A program made the translations under genes and the position numbers. From Nocardioides luteus (GTDB taxonomy: Bacteria; Actinomycetota; Actinomycetes; Propionibacteriales; Nocardioidaceae), in contig NZ_JZDQ02000027.1 in NCBI RefSeq assembly GCF_000960475.2, forward strand, positions 28,797 to 92,796: 64,000 nucleotides of DNA, given 5' to 3'. The stretch's first letter is position 1; each line of letters begins with the position of its first letter. Positions 24,219 through 32,656 of the stretch are shown here, piece by piece. The notes under the pieces were generated by a model, which was given only the letters and a program-made list of their open reading frames with translations, was not told where the DNA came from and searched no databases.

Positions 24219-25645
24219 TTGGTCATCGCCCCTTTGTCGAGCTTGACGATCTGGGTCTCCTCAGCGGCGAGGTCCTCGTCGGACGGCGCCGTCGGCAGCG
24301 GCCTGCGGGACTGGTCCGAGACGCGCAACAGCAGGGCCACGATCACCCAGTTGGCGACCAGCGAAGATCCACCATACGAGAGGAACGGCGTGGTCAGACC
24401 GGTCAGCGGGATGAGCCCGGTCACGCCACCGACGACCACGAAGGTCTGCAGCGCCACCGAGGTGGCCAGACCGACGGAGAGCAGCTTGCCGAAGTCGTCG
24501 CGGGCCACGATCGCCGTGCGCAGGCCGCGCTCGACGATCAGGCCGTAGCAGAGCAGCAGCGCGAGGAGCGCGGTCAGGCCGAGCTCCTCGCCGATCGCCG
24601 GGATGATGAAGTCAGAGTTGGCGTAGGGGACCCGCCAAGGCTCGCCGGAGCCGAACCCGCGGCCGATCATGCCGCCCCAGGCCATCCCGAAGAGGCCTTC
24701 GACGAGCTGACCCGAAGAAGTGCCGTTGAGGGGGTCGGGGTAGTAGTCGAACGGGTTCAGCCAGGTCAGCACGCGGACGCGGACATGGCTGAAGAGGCTG
24801 ATCGCGGCGAAGACCCCGCCGGCGAAGAGCACACCGCCGACGAAGATCCAGCCCTTGCGCTCGGTCGCGACGTAGAGCGTCACCACGAAGAGGCCGTAGA
24901 ACAGCAGGCTGGAGCCGAGGTCGCGCTGCAGCACCAGGATCGCGAGGCTGATCACCCACATCATCAGCAGCGGGCCGAGGTCGCGGCCGCGCGGCAGGTC
25001 GATGCCGACGAACCGGCGGCCGGCCAGGGCGAGCGCGTCACGGTGGACCGCCAGGTAGCCGGCGAAACAGATCACCAGCAGCACCTTGGCGACCTCACCG
25101 GGCTGGAAGCTCACCGGACCGAGGTTGATCCAGATCCGGGCGCCGTTGATCTCCTTCCCGATGAGCGGGAGCATCGGCAGGATCAGCATGACCACAGCGC
25201 CGAGTCCGGCGGTGTAGGTGAACCGCTGCAGCATCCGGTGGTCGGGGACCACGAAGAGCGTGACCAGGAACAGCACCACGCCGATCGTCATCCAGATCAG
25301 CTGCTGACGGGCGAAGGCGTCGGACTCGCTCGCCCCCGCGGCCAGGTCGAGCCGGTGGATGACGGCCAGACCGAAACCGTTGAGCATCGCCACCAGCGGC
25401 AGCAGCACGGGGTCGGCGTAGGGCGCCAGCAGACGTACGCCGATGTGGGCCGCCACCAGGAGCGCGACCAGCCAGGTGCCGTAGCCGGCGATGTCGACCG
25501 GGATCTTCTCCTGCACCCCGAGGCCGACCGCGGCGTACGCTCCGATCCCGACCGCCAGGGCCAGGATCAGCAGGACCAGCTCAGCCCCTCGGCGTGACCG
25601 GTGGACGAAGACGGGCATCGAGCTCGCCGGGGTGAATCCGCTCAT
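24215..25645 (-). CDS. rodA: SEDS-family peptidoglycan glycosyltransferase RodA/FtsW
   Basis: 476 residues, about ten membrane helices, SEDS family. The sequence GARIWINLGPVSFQPGEVAK holds the conserved Gln-Pro-x-Glu loop, and the end carries GLTTPFLSYGGSSL, the family C-terminal signature. It polymerises lipid II into glycan strands with the neighbouring class B PBP. ATG 25645 is chosen because GGAGGTGG lies upstream; the frame extends to 25672 with MRLRYGGGG, which is unlikely. It is separated from pstP by 76 bases, the largest gap within the operon. Confidence 0.95.
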   Translation of the reverse strand: MSGFTPASSMPVFVHRSRRGAELVLLILALAVGIGAYAAVGLGVQEKIPVDIAGYGTWLVALLVAAHIGVRLLAPYADPVLLPLVAMLNGFGLAVIHRLDLAAGASESDAFARQQLIWMTIGVVLFLVTLFVVPDHRMLQRFTYTAGLGAVVMLILPMLPLIGKEINGARIWINLGPVSFQPGEVAKVLLVICFAGYLAVHRDALALAGRRFVGIDLPRGRDLGPLLMMWVISLAILVLQRDLGSSLLFYGLFVVTLYVATERKGWIFVGGVLFAGGVFAAISLFSHVRVRVLTWLNPFDYYPDPLNGTSSGQLVEGLFGMAWGGMIGRGFGSGEPWRVPYANSDFIIPAIGEELGLTALLALLLCYGLIVERGLRTAIVARDDFGKLLSVGLATSVALQTFVVVGGVTGLIPLTGLTTPFLSYGGSSLVANWVIVALLLRVSDQSRRPLPTAPSDEDLAAEETQIVKLDKGAMTK

Positions 25646-25721
25646 GCCGCCACCTCCGTAGCGCAAGCGCAAGAATACGGAGGTGCCGGCCTGAGGCCTG
25701 TTGTCGCTCGCTGGCGCTCGC

Positions 25722-27056
25722 TCATGACCCGCTTCCCGAGTCGGCAGCGTTCTGGTCGGCCAGCGACTGCACCTTCTCCTGGGCGCCGGCCAGGTCCTTG
25801 CTGTGGATGCCGTCCTCGAGCTGGTGCTGGTAGGTCTCGGCCAGGTCGGCGACCTTCAGGTCAGAGGTCTGGTAGGGCTCGGAGAGGTCGAAGCCGACCA
25901 TCGTGGTCGGTACGCCGCGGAAGATCGTGACGTTGCCGTCCTGCTCGCCGATGTACCACTGGTTCTGCGACCAGACGAACGCGGTCGCGACGGCGATCCA
26001 GACGATGCCGAGGACGGTCATCAGCCCGAACGTCCAGCGCAGCCGCGGGTGCTTCGCCGGCGCCTGGAGCGCGTAGCGCATCTCCTCCGGGTCGGCGGCG
26101 ATCGCGCCGTCGGGGATCTCCTCGTCGATCGGGTCCAGCTCGCCGGTGTCGCCCATCCGGTGACCGCGGAACAGGGCGGTCATCTGGCCGGTCTTGGTGG
26201 TTCTCCTCTTGAGCTCGGCGGCTGCACCCACCATCTGGGGCTCGAGGCCCGGGGAGGGGACGGTGTCGCTGGGCACGACATCGGCGACCACGCAGGTCAC
26301 GTTGTCGGTGCTGCCGGAGTCGAGGGAGACGCGGACGAGCTCGACGGCTGCGTACTCGGGCGTGCCGGTCGCCAGGATGTCGGCGATCCGCGGGTCGTCG
26401 ACGTAGCCGCAGACGCCGTCGCTGCAGAACATCAGCCGGTCACCGGCGGCGAGGTCGACGATGAAGAGGTCGGGCTCGAGCTCGCGGGTGCCGTCGAGGG
26501 CCTTGAGGATCAGGTTGCGGTGGGGGTGGGTCTTGGCCTCCTCCTCCGTGATCCTCCCCTCGTCGAGCAGCGTCTGGACGAAGGTGTGGTCGTGGGTGAC
26601 CTGGTGGATCGCGCCGTTGCGGAGCAGGTAGGCGCGGCTGTCGCCCACGTGGCCGACGGTCAGCTTGGAGCCGTCGAAGAGGCCGACGGTCGAGGTCGTG
26701 CTGGTGCCGTTGAGCGTCGGGTCGTGGTCGACCAGGTGGCCGATCTCGTCGTGGGCCATGTGCAGCGCGTGGGAGACCAGGCCGATCAGGTCGTCGTCGA
26801 CCAGCCCGGGGGCCGGCTCCTCGTCGAGCTTGCGCAGCTGCTGGACGGCCGTGCTGGAGGCGATGTCACCGCGGGCAGCACCGCCGACGCCGTCGCAGAC
26901 GGTCAGCAGCCAGGGGCCGGCGTACCCGCTGTCCTGGTTGTCCTTGCGCACCCGGCCGACGTCCGAGATCGCCGCGTACTCGAGGCGGAAAGGTCGTCCG
27001 TCGGCAGAGCGGGGACTGGGGGCGGGGTCGGGGGTGGGGTCGGTCGCAGCGGTCAC
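25722..27056 (-). CDS. pstP: PP2C Ser/Thr phosphatase PstP
   Basis: 444 residues. PP2C domain 25-265 with metal-binding motifs RKDNQD, VCDGVGG, GDSRAYLL, CSDGVCGYV and DNVTCVV. A membrane helix near 350-370 is followed by a short extracellular part. It reverses the phosphorylation made by PknA and PknB and so sets the balance of cell-wall growth. GTG 27056 overlaps the fhaB stop by four bases (GTGA). Its C-terminal tail after the helix differs in length between genera; here it ends NAADSGSGS. Confidence 0.94.
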   Translation of the reverse strand: MTAATDPTPDPAPSPRSADGRPFRLEYAAISDVGRVRKDNQDSGYAGPWLLTVCDGVGGAARGDIASSTAVQQLRKLDEEPAPGLVDDDLIGLVSHALHMAHDEIGHLVDHDPTLNGTSTTSTVGLFDGSKLTVGHVGDSRAYLLRNGAIHQVTHDHTFVQTLLDEGRITEEEAKTHPHRNLILKALDGTRELEPDLFIVDLAAGDRLMFCSDGVCGYVDDPRIADILATGTPEYAAVELVRVSLDSGSTDNVTCVVADVVPSDTVPSPGLEPQMVGAAAELKRRTTKTGQMTALFRGHRMGDTGELDPIDEEIPDGAIAADPEEMRYALQAPAKHPRLRWTFGLMTVLGIVWIAVATAFVWSQNQWYIGEQDGNVTIFRGVPTTMVGFDLSEPYQTSDLKVADLAETYQHQLEDGIHSKDLAGAQEKVQSLADQNAADSGSGS

Positions 27057-27532
27057 TTGCGCAGCTCCAGGATTGTCTTACCGATCCGCACCTGGGTCCC
27101 GAGAGAGATGGCGGTCGGCTGATTGATCCGGACCGACCCGATGTAGGTGCCGTTGGTCGATCCGAGGTCCTCCACGAACCACTGGTCGCCGGAGACGGCG
27201 ATCCGGGCGTGGCGGGTGGAGGCGTAGTCGTCGTCGAGGATGATCGCGGCATCGCTGCCGCGGCCGATGACGATGGGGGCCTGCGAGAGGGGAACGGTCA
27301 CGCCGGCGTTGGAGCCGGTGGTGACCGCCACATGCGTGGGTACGCCGCGCCGCGGTGCCCGCGCCGCGGGCGACTTGCCGCGCCCCGGTGCGGCGGCGGG
27401 CTGGCCGGCGGAGGCGTTGGTGACCCGCGCGCCGAACATGTCGGAGCGGATCACCGACAGCGCGGCCAGCACGAAGATCCACAGGATCGCCAGATAAGCG
27501 ACGCGGATCAGAAACAGAGTCAGCTCGCTCAA
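27053..27532 (-). CDS. fhaB: FHA domain protein FhaB/FipA
   Basis: 159 residues: an N-terminal membrane helix (about 5-27), a basic Pro/Ala linker, then an FHA domain with GRGSDAAIILDDDYASTRHARI and DLGSTNGTYIG. FHA domains bind phosphothreonine, so this protein probably docks onto PknA/PknB-phosphorylated partners at the division site. It overlaps both fhaA and pstP by four bases, indicating coupled translation. Confidence 0.93.
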   Translation of the reverse strand: MSELTLFLIRVAYLAILWIFVLAALSVIRSDMFGARVTNASAGQPAAAPGRGKSPAARAPRRGVPTHVAVTTGSNAGVTVPLSQAPIVIGRGSDAAIILDDDYASTRHARIAVSGDQWFVEDLGSTNGTYIGSVRINQPTAISLGTQVRIGKTILELRK

Positions 27533-28236
27533 CGGCGCTCCTCCACGATGTGCGCGGTGATGACGGTGGTGCCGATCCGCACCTGAGAGCCGTCGTCCAA
27601 GGTTGCACTCGCCATCTTCTGCCCGTTGACCAGCATGCCGTTGGTCGAGCCGAGGTCATAGACCTCGACGCGCACACGGTCGCCGGCCTGCTTCGAGCGG
27701 AACTCGATGTGGCGGCGGCTGATGCCCGGGTCGTTGATGCGCAGGTCGGCGTCGGTGCCTCGGCCCACGACGAGGTTGCCGTGGAGCGGGTGCCGGGTGC
27801 CGTTGATCTCCAGGTAGGCCTGCGCGCGGCTGACCTGGGTGTCGCTCATGTCGGCGCCGGAGACGGCGGCCTGGGCGCGGCTGCGCACCCGGAACCGGCC
27901 GATCGTCAGGTCCTTCGCCTCGCCGAACTCGATGCTCACGCGGCCCGGGAAGACGAACCCCTGCGCCTCGGCGTGGTCCATCAGCTGGCGCTTCAGCTCT
28001 TCCTTGAGGTGAGGGCCGTAGGACTCCAGCTTGCTGAGGTCGCTGGAGGACAGCTCCACGAAGAAGTCGTTGGGGACCAGGCGCCGCTGGCGGCTGAGCA
28101 CCTGGGCGTTGTTGTCGATCTCGCGCTGGAGCGCGGCGACGATCTCCACCGACTTCACCTCGGACCGGAACGCCTTGGCGAAAGCGCCTGAGATGAGCTG
28201 CTCCAGCTTCTGCTCGAACTTCTGCAGGCCGCTCAC
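27529..28236 (-). CDS. fhaA: FHA domain protein FhaA (DUF3662 plus FHA)
   Basis: 235 residues. The N-terminal DUF3662 domain (FEQKLEQLISGAFAKAFRSEVKSVEI) is followed by an FHA domain with VVGRGTDADLRINDPGISRRH and DLGSTNGMLVNG. It is the first gene of the operon, starting at GTG 28236, with the operon promoter presumably in the 244-base gap before tRNA-Leu. In mycobacteria the counterpart binds phosphorylated MviN and controls peptidoglycan precursor flipping. That function is inferred here from synteny and domain match. Confidence 0.94.
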   Translation of the reverse strand: MSGLQKFEQKLEQLISGAFAKAFRSEVKSVEIVAALQREIDNNAQVLSRQRRLVPNDFFVELSSSDLSKLESYGPHLKEELKRQLMDHAEAQGFVFPGRVSIEFGEAKDLTIGRFRVRSRAQAAVSGADMSDTQVSRAQAYLEINGTRHPLHGNLVVGRGTDADLRINDPGISRRHIEFRSKQAGDRVRVEVYDLGSTNGMLVNGQKMASATLDDGSQVRIGTTVITAHIVEERR

Positions 28237-28480
28237 GTGATTGCGCTCCTCTCAGGGTGCCGGTGTGGGCCGGTCGGGTTGGTTGGTCAGTCGCGCAGGG
28301 CACAGTGGTCCCCCCGGATTCGGCCCGATCGTATCGGTGCACCCCAGGGGATCTGCCACTTCCCGCATTCTGCGCGGTTTCGATCCTCCCACGATCGGGT
28401 GACCACCAGCGTCAAGGCTGGCGGGGTGCCGTCGTTTTGGGCCGGTGGGTGCCCGTGGGCTAACGTTTCCTCTGCTGCAC

Positions 28481-28567
28481 GCGCGAGTGGCGGAATAGGC
28501 AGACGCGCACGGTTCAGGTCCGTGTGTCCGAAAGGACGTGGGGGTTCAACTCCCCCCTCGCGCACCA
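28481..28567 (+). tRNA. tRNA-Leu (anticodon CAG)
   Basis: Class II tRNA of 87 bases including CCA. GCGCGAG pairs with CTCGCGC, and the anticodon stem CACGG/CCGTG holds TTCAGGT. A long variable arm (GTGTCCGAAAGGACGT) and T arm GGGGG-TTCAACT-CCCCC follow; CCA is encoded. tRNA-Leu commonly borders the fhaA end of this cluster. Confidence 0.97.
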
Positions 28568-28574
28568 CCACGAG

Positions 28575-28599
28575 GGCCCCGGGTCATGGACCCGGGGCC
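28575..28599. terminator. Terminator downstream of tRNA-Leu
   Basis: GGCCCCGGGTC, loop ATG, GACCCGGGGCC: an 11-pair stem followed by TTCGTACATTTT. It can end the tRNA transcript and lies just past the converging membrane-protein gene. Confidence 0.85.
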
Positions 28600-28617
28600 T
28601 TCGTACATTTTCCCGGC

Positions 28618-29910
28618 CTACTGCAGGCGAGGGTCGAGAACGAGGTCGATCATGCTCTGGTCGAGCTGGTCGCCGGGGGCCTGCTCGTCGGCGCCCACGA
28701 TCCGGGACTCCGTGGCGAGCACGGTGTTGTGCGCGCCGACGTACACGAACTCCCGGCGCCAGGCCCTGGAGTTCTTGGGGCAGCAGCTCGCCCAGTCGTC
28801 CTCGTCCCACTCGCCGACGAAGACCGTGGTCGGGTCCTCCGCGCCGTAGACCCGGCGCTCGAGGCATTCGACCAGAGAGTGGGGTCCGCAGCTGGGCTCG
28901 TCACCGGCGGGCCACACCCGCACGCTCACGCCGAGGGCTCGCGGCTTCGGCTTCCCGCCCCGCTGCACGGAACCGAAGGCCTGGGCATAACCGGGGTGAT
29001 GCGGATCGGCGTAGTGGTCGTCGGGTCGGTACCGCGCCACGTGATCGCCGACGACCCGCAGGACGGCCGCGTCGGACGGGACGCCGAACGCGCTCGCAGG
29101 AAGAGAGAGTCGCGGGTCGGCTGCGGCCGCGGCCATCGCCGTCCTGCTGAAAGGATTCGAGTCGGGCGTGCCGCGCCCCTCGATCTCGACCAGCCCGACC
29201 AGCCCATCGCCTCGCCGGACCGCCACGCCGACGACGTAGTCGCCGCAGCTGTCCGGTGGCGGTCCGCCCTCGTACGCACCGCACCGGCGACCCCAGCTGG
29301 AGACCGCGGCCGGCTCGCCGCCGGGTGCCACGAACCGCTCGAAGGTGCACGACGGCGTGCCGTTCGACGGGTTCGGGGCCCGGACGGCGCGGCACCCGTC
29401 GTCGAGCAGGTTCACCGCACCCCGGTCCACGATCAACCCGATCCGTCCGTACGTGGGGTAGTCCGGCAGCTCGGCCGGCCAGATGAAGTGGCCACCCCAT
29501 GCGTCGCTCGACTGGCGATCCAGGTCCGCGCCAGGAGGATCGAGGTGATCGGTGACCACGGCGAACCACCGGTCCCGGCTCCTCTGCAACGGGTCCGGGA
29601 CGACCCAGTCGGCGCCGTCACCGGTGGCGGCCAGCGGGGTGTCGGTCCAGGTCTGCGACGACTGGGTCCTGGTCGACGTCGTCGAGCTCGGCGTCGTCGG
29701 GCCGACCGGCCGCTCCGGTGCTTCGCTCCCGCGGGTCACCACGAGCACGCCCACGACCACGACGACCACGGCCGCGGCTGCGGCGAGACCGGCGACCAAG
29801 CCGTGGCGTCGACGCCGGTCGCGGTCCACCTTCTCGATGGCGCGGTCGAGATCGCCGTAGACCGGGACGTCGGCGGCGACCTGGTCGAGCGCCTCCCGCA
29901 AGGTGCTCAT
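28618..29910 (-). CDS. Sigma-factor partner, membrane-anchored protein (putative anti-sigma)
   Basis: 430 residues: a cytoplasmic N-terminal part of about 37 residues ending in RDRRRR, one membrane helix (about 37-59), a Ser/Thr linker, then a large extracellular domain with four or more cysteines (DDGCRAV, SCTFE, RRCGAYE, DSCGDY and ECLERR, SCCPKN) suggesting disulfides. It starts inside the stop codon of the sigma-factor gene (ATGA overlap), the usual position of an anti-sigma or sensor. The short N-terminus has no recognisable zinc-binding anti-sigma motif (HxxxCxxC). The extracellular domain is unrecognised, so the signal remains unknown. Confidence 0.7.
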   Translation of the reverse strand: MSTLREALDQVAADVPVYGDLDRAIEKVDRDRRRRHGLVAGLAAAAAVVVVVVGVLVVTRGSEAPERPVGPTTPSSTTSTRTQSSQTWTDTPLAATGDGADWVVPDPLQRSRDRWFAVVTDHLDPPGADLDRQSSDAWGGHFIWPAELPDYPTYGRIGLIVDRGAVNLLDDGCRAVRAPNPSNGTPSCTFERFVAPGGEPAAVSSWGRRCGAYEGGPPPDSCGDYVVGVAVRRGDGLVGLVEIEGRGTPDSNPFSRTAMAAAAADPRLSLPASAFGVPSDAAVLRVVGDHVARYRPDDHYADPHHPGYAQAFGSVQRGGKPKPRALGVSVRVWPAGDEPSCGPHSLVECLERRVYGAEDPTTVFVGEWDEDDWASCCPKNSRAWRREFVYVGAHNTVLATESRIVGADEQAPGDQLDQSMIDLVLDPRLQ

Positions 29911-30413
29911 GACTCCACTCCTTCGAACGAGGCCACCGTGTCGGGGGCCAGCTCCCGCAACCGCTGCAGGGCGACCCGGGTCTGCGACTTCACCGTGTTG
30001 GGGCTGATGCCGAGGGCGGCCGCGGTCTGCGGCTCGGTGAGGTCCTCGTAGAACCGCAGCACGAGCACGGCGCGCTGCCGGGGCGTGAGCCGGGCCATCG
30101 CGTCACGCAGGGTGAGTCGATCGGCCAGTGCCCCGGCCTCGTCTCCGCCGGCGGCGTCGGGGGGCGTCGCCCGCGGCACCTCGAGCAGCCTTCGCCGTCG
30201 CCGGCCGTCGATGAACCGGCTGTAGAGGATCCTGCGGACGTACGCCTCGGGATCGATGGTGCCGGACTTCTGCCAGCGTCGGACGAGGACGACGTAGACC
30301 TCCTGCACGAGATCCTCGGCGGCCTGGTGGTCTCCGGTCAACAGGTATGCGGCCCGGGAGAGCGCGGCACCCCGGGCCGAGACGAACTCCCTGAGCTCGA
30401 CCTCCCGGTCCAT
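29907..30413 (-). CDS. ECF-type RNA polymerase sigma factor (SigE-like)
   Basis: 168 residues. Region 2: AAEDLVQEVYVVLVRRW followed by EAYVRRILYSRFIDGRRRRR. Region 4: LTPRQRAVLVLRFYEDLTEPQTAAALGISPNTVKSQTRVALQRLREL. This is the actinobacterial SigE-family (SigE50-like) ECF sigma. ATG 30413 has GAGGAGG upstream; an in-frame extension to 30473 adds nothing family-like. The following gene is coupled to it and probably controls its activity. The DNA before it shows no obvious second promoter pattern I can assign. Confidence 0.9.
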   Translation of the reverse strand: MDREVELREFVSARGAALSRAAYLLTGDHQAAEDLVQEVYVVLVRRWQKSGTIDPEAYVRRILYSRFIDGRRRRRLLEVPRATPPDAAGGDEAGALADRLTLRDAMARLTPRQRAVLVLRFYEDLTEPQTAAALGISPNTVKSQTRVALQRLRELAPDTVASFEGVES

Positions 30414-30572
30414 GGAACCACCCTCCTCGCTCGCACCGCTTCTCCTACCCGGATAGACGCAGGAATGCCCCACATCGGGTGGGGGACGACGAGCAAAGAT
30501 CGCGACCGGCGATGTCAGACCCCGATGCCCGTGCCCAGACCGCGTCGAGCAGCGGTGCGAGGGACGTGTAGA

Positions 30573-30599
30573 GGGCCGCGCCGGAACCCGGCGCGGCCC
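30573..30599 (-). terminator. Terminator of the DUF4331 gene
   Basis: GGGCCGCGCCGG, loop AAC, CCGGCGCGGCCC: a perfect 12-pair stem directly beyond the DUF4331 stop on the minus strand. Confidence 0.75.
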
Positions 30600-30611
30600 G
30601 CGTGGTGGTGG

Positions 30612-31646
30612 TCAGCCCACGGCCGGTACGTAGGGGAAGACCGCAGTCGGTTCGGAGGTGACCGACTCCTTGCCGATCCCGAGAGAGACCGGCGTGTTGG
30701 CGGCGATCGAGAACATCACGGCGGGCGCGTTGTCGGTCAGCGTACGGCCGTTCCAGCCGTTGAAACCGAAGCAGGCCGCGGTGCCCACGACATACGGCAG
30801 CACGTTGGGCAGGAACCGCCGCACGACACCGGCCGCGTAGTGGTCGGGATCGACGGCCGTGCCGTAGGTCTTGACCACGCTGGCGATCTCGCTCGTGAGC
30901 CGGGCGCCGTACGTCGTCACGTCCTCGCTGGGACGGCCGCCGTTGAGATCATCGCCGAGCTGCTCGTCGTACTGAGTGAACAGCGGGTGGATCATCGGCA
31001 GGCCGACCCGGTTGATCGAGCGCCAGCCGCCCGCATCGGTCGCGAGGCTGGCCACCGCCCAGACGCCGATCGGCCGCGTCGTACGTCCCGGCTCCAGCAG
31101 GTCGGCGTCGGGGATCTCCAGGACGATCGAGTAGACCGTGTGGCCGGCGAAGAGGTTCGTGGCCTGGTCGGGCGTCCAGGTCCCGAGGTCGATCGTCGTC
31201 CCGTCCTGGAAGGCGTGACCGACCGCGTGCAGCACGTCGGGCTCGATCCAGAACGGGTCGCCGGCCTTGCCGGTCCACACCCGGAGTCCGCCGTCCGTCG
31301 TGAGCGCCTCCTCGGTGGTGCCCGTGGCGAGCACCGTGCCCTCGGCGAACGGGTCGGTGGCGGCGGCGCCGTCGATCTGGTGGACGGCGACGTCCTGGCG
31401 CCCGGTCTCGTCGCGCGGGCCGAAGACGAGGCGATAGGTCCGCTCCTCGACGGCGTCGCCGTCGAGGTCGATCTTGAGCTCGTACCTGCCCTCGGGGTGG
31501 AAGCCCGGCGTCGGGATGTCTCCGGCCAGCGAGTGACACACGTTGATGACCAGCACGGTGCCGGTCTCGCCGCGGAAGACGTACAGGTCGGTGATGTCGA
31601 GCCGCACGTCCTGGCGGGCCAACGGTGAGTCGAGGTGGTGTGACAT
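30612..31646 (-). CDS. DUF4331 domain protein
   Basis: 344 residues from MSHHLDSPLARQD, which is the DUF4331 signature start (HHLDSP with DITDLYVF after it). The family is of unknown function and often occurs as secreted or cytosolic proteins; here no signal peptide is present. Beta-rich stretches and motifs such as TTRPIGVWAVASL follow. It lies in an operon with the downstream-facing alpha/beta hydrolase gene, 19 bases after that gene's end. Regulation is probably by the LuxR-type protein divergent from the hydrolase. Confidence 0.88.
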   Translation of the reverse strand: MSHHLDSPLARQDVRLDITDLYVFRGETGTVLVINVCHSLAGDIPTPGFHPEGRYELKIDLDGDAVEERTYRLVFGPRDETGRQDVAVHQIDGAAATDPFAEGTVLATGTTEEALTTDGGLRVWTGKAGDPFWIEPDVLHAVGHAFQDGTTIDLGTWTPDQATNLFAGHTVYSIVLEIPDADLLEPGRTTRPIGVWAVASLATDAGGWRSINRVGLPMIHPLFTQYDEQLGDDLNGGRPSEDVTTYGARLTSEIASVVKTYGTAVDPDHYAAGVVRRFLPNVLPYVVGTAACFGFNGWNGRTLTDNAPAVMFSIAANTPVSLGIGKESVTSEPTAVFPYVPAVG

Positions 31647-31665
31647 GAGTGTTTCTTCCTTTCGA

Positions 31666-32508
31666 TCAGGAGTCCGCGAGGAATGCCAGGAGTGCCTTGT
31701 TGACCTCCTCGGCGTGGGTCCACAGCAAGCCGTGCGGCGCGCCGTCGATCTCGACGAAAGTGGCGTTCGGGAGGGCCTCGGCGAAGGGGCGGCCGGTCGC
31801 CTCGATGGGCAGGATCCGGTCGGCGGTCCCCTGCAGGATCAGGGCCGGTACGTCGATCATCGCGATGTCGGCCCGGAAGTCCTCGTGCCAGGTCGCCACG
31901 CACGCGACCGACGCGTGCCACGAGGCGCCGGCGGCGACGTTCCAGCTGTTGCGCACCGCCTCCTCGCTGATCCTGCTGCCGAGGAAATCGTCGAGGTTGT
32001 AGAAGTTCTCGTAGAACGTGGTGAAGTAGGCGTAGCGGTCCGCGGTGGCTGCGGCCGCGATCTCGTCGAAGACCGACTGGGGCAGACCCGTGGGGTTGTT
32101 CTCGGTCTGCAGCAGGAACGGTTCGAGCGGGGCCAGGAAGGCGACCTTGCGTACGTTCTCGCTGCCGTACCGGCCCAGGTAGCGCGCGACCTCGCCGGTG
32201 CCCATAGAGAATCCGACGAGGATCACGTCCCGGAGCCGCAGTACGTCGAGCAGGACGTCGAGGTCGTTGGCGAAGGTGTCGTAGTCGTAGCCGATGGTCG
32301 GTTGGCTCGACCTGCCGAACCCTCGCCGGTCGTAGGTGATCACCCGGTAGCCGGCGGCCAGCAGCACTCTGGACTGCTGCTCCCAGGAGTGTCCGTCCAG
32401 GGGATAGCCGTGGATCAGTACGACGGCCTGGCCGTCCGGGTCTCCGTGGTCCTCGTAGTAGAGGTCGATGTCGGCCGAGTTCTCCTTGGCAACGGTGATG
32501 TAAGGCAT
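31666..32508 (-). CDS. Alpha/beta hydrolase (chloroperoxidase/esterase-like)
   Basis: 280 residues, a complete alpha/beta-hydrolase fold. VVLIHGYPLDGHSWE gives the oxyanion hole, GFSMGTGE the nucleophile Ser101, GTADRILP the acid, and GAPHGLLW the His. Overall sequence is closest in style to the non-heme chloroperoxidase group, which in practice are esterases or perhydrolases. It starts at ATG 32508 and is divergent from the large LuxR-type regulator with overlapping palindromes in between. It and the DUF4331 gene look like a two-gene operon under that regulator. Confidence 0.9.
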   Translation of the reverse strand: MPYITVAKENSADIDLYYEDHGDPDGQAVVLIHGYPLDGHSWEQQSRVLLAAGYRVITYDRRGFGRSSQPTIGYDYDTFANDLDVLLDVLRLRDVILVGFSMGTGEVARYLGRYGSENVRKVAFLAPLEPFLLQTENNPTGLPQSVFDEIAAAATADRYAYFTTFYENFYNLDDFLGSRISEEAVRNSWNVAAGASWHASVACVATWHEDFRADIAMIDVPALILQGTADRILPIEATGRPFAEALPNATFVEIDGAPHGLLWTHAEEVNKALLAFLADS

Positions 32509-32573
32509 GACTGCTCCTCTCGGTTGGAGTTGCTCGCTCGATCACTCTGGCTGTGGCGGGCCCCTGCGCGGAT

Positions 32574-32605
32574 GAGTCATCTGACTCGATCGCGGTGATC
32601 GAGTC
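32574..32605. promoter_or_regulatory. Overlapping palindromes between divergent genes
   Basis: GACTCGATC (32583-32591), spacer GCGGT, GATCGAGTC (32597-32605) is a perfect 9-base inverted repeat. It overlaps a second palindrome, GAGTCA-TC-TGACTC (32574-32587). Position between the hydrolase and the LuxR-type regulator suggests operator sites for that regulator. Confidence 0.6.
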
Positions 32606-32656
32606 GTCGCGCTCGATAGACTCCGAACGCGGTCGAGGAGCTGATCGCGTACGGGG

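Noticed and set aside
25803..27122. 439-residue plus-strand frame opposite pstP
   Set aside because: Antisense shadow of a PP2C gene with all metal motifs and operon overlap.
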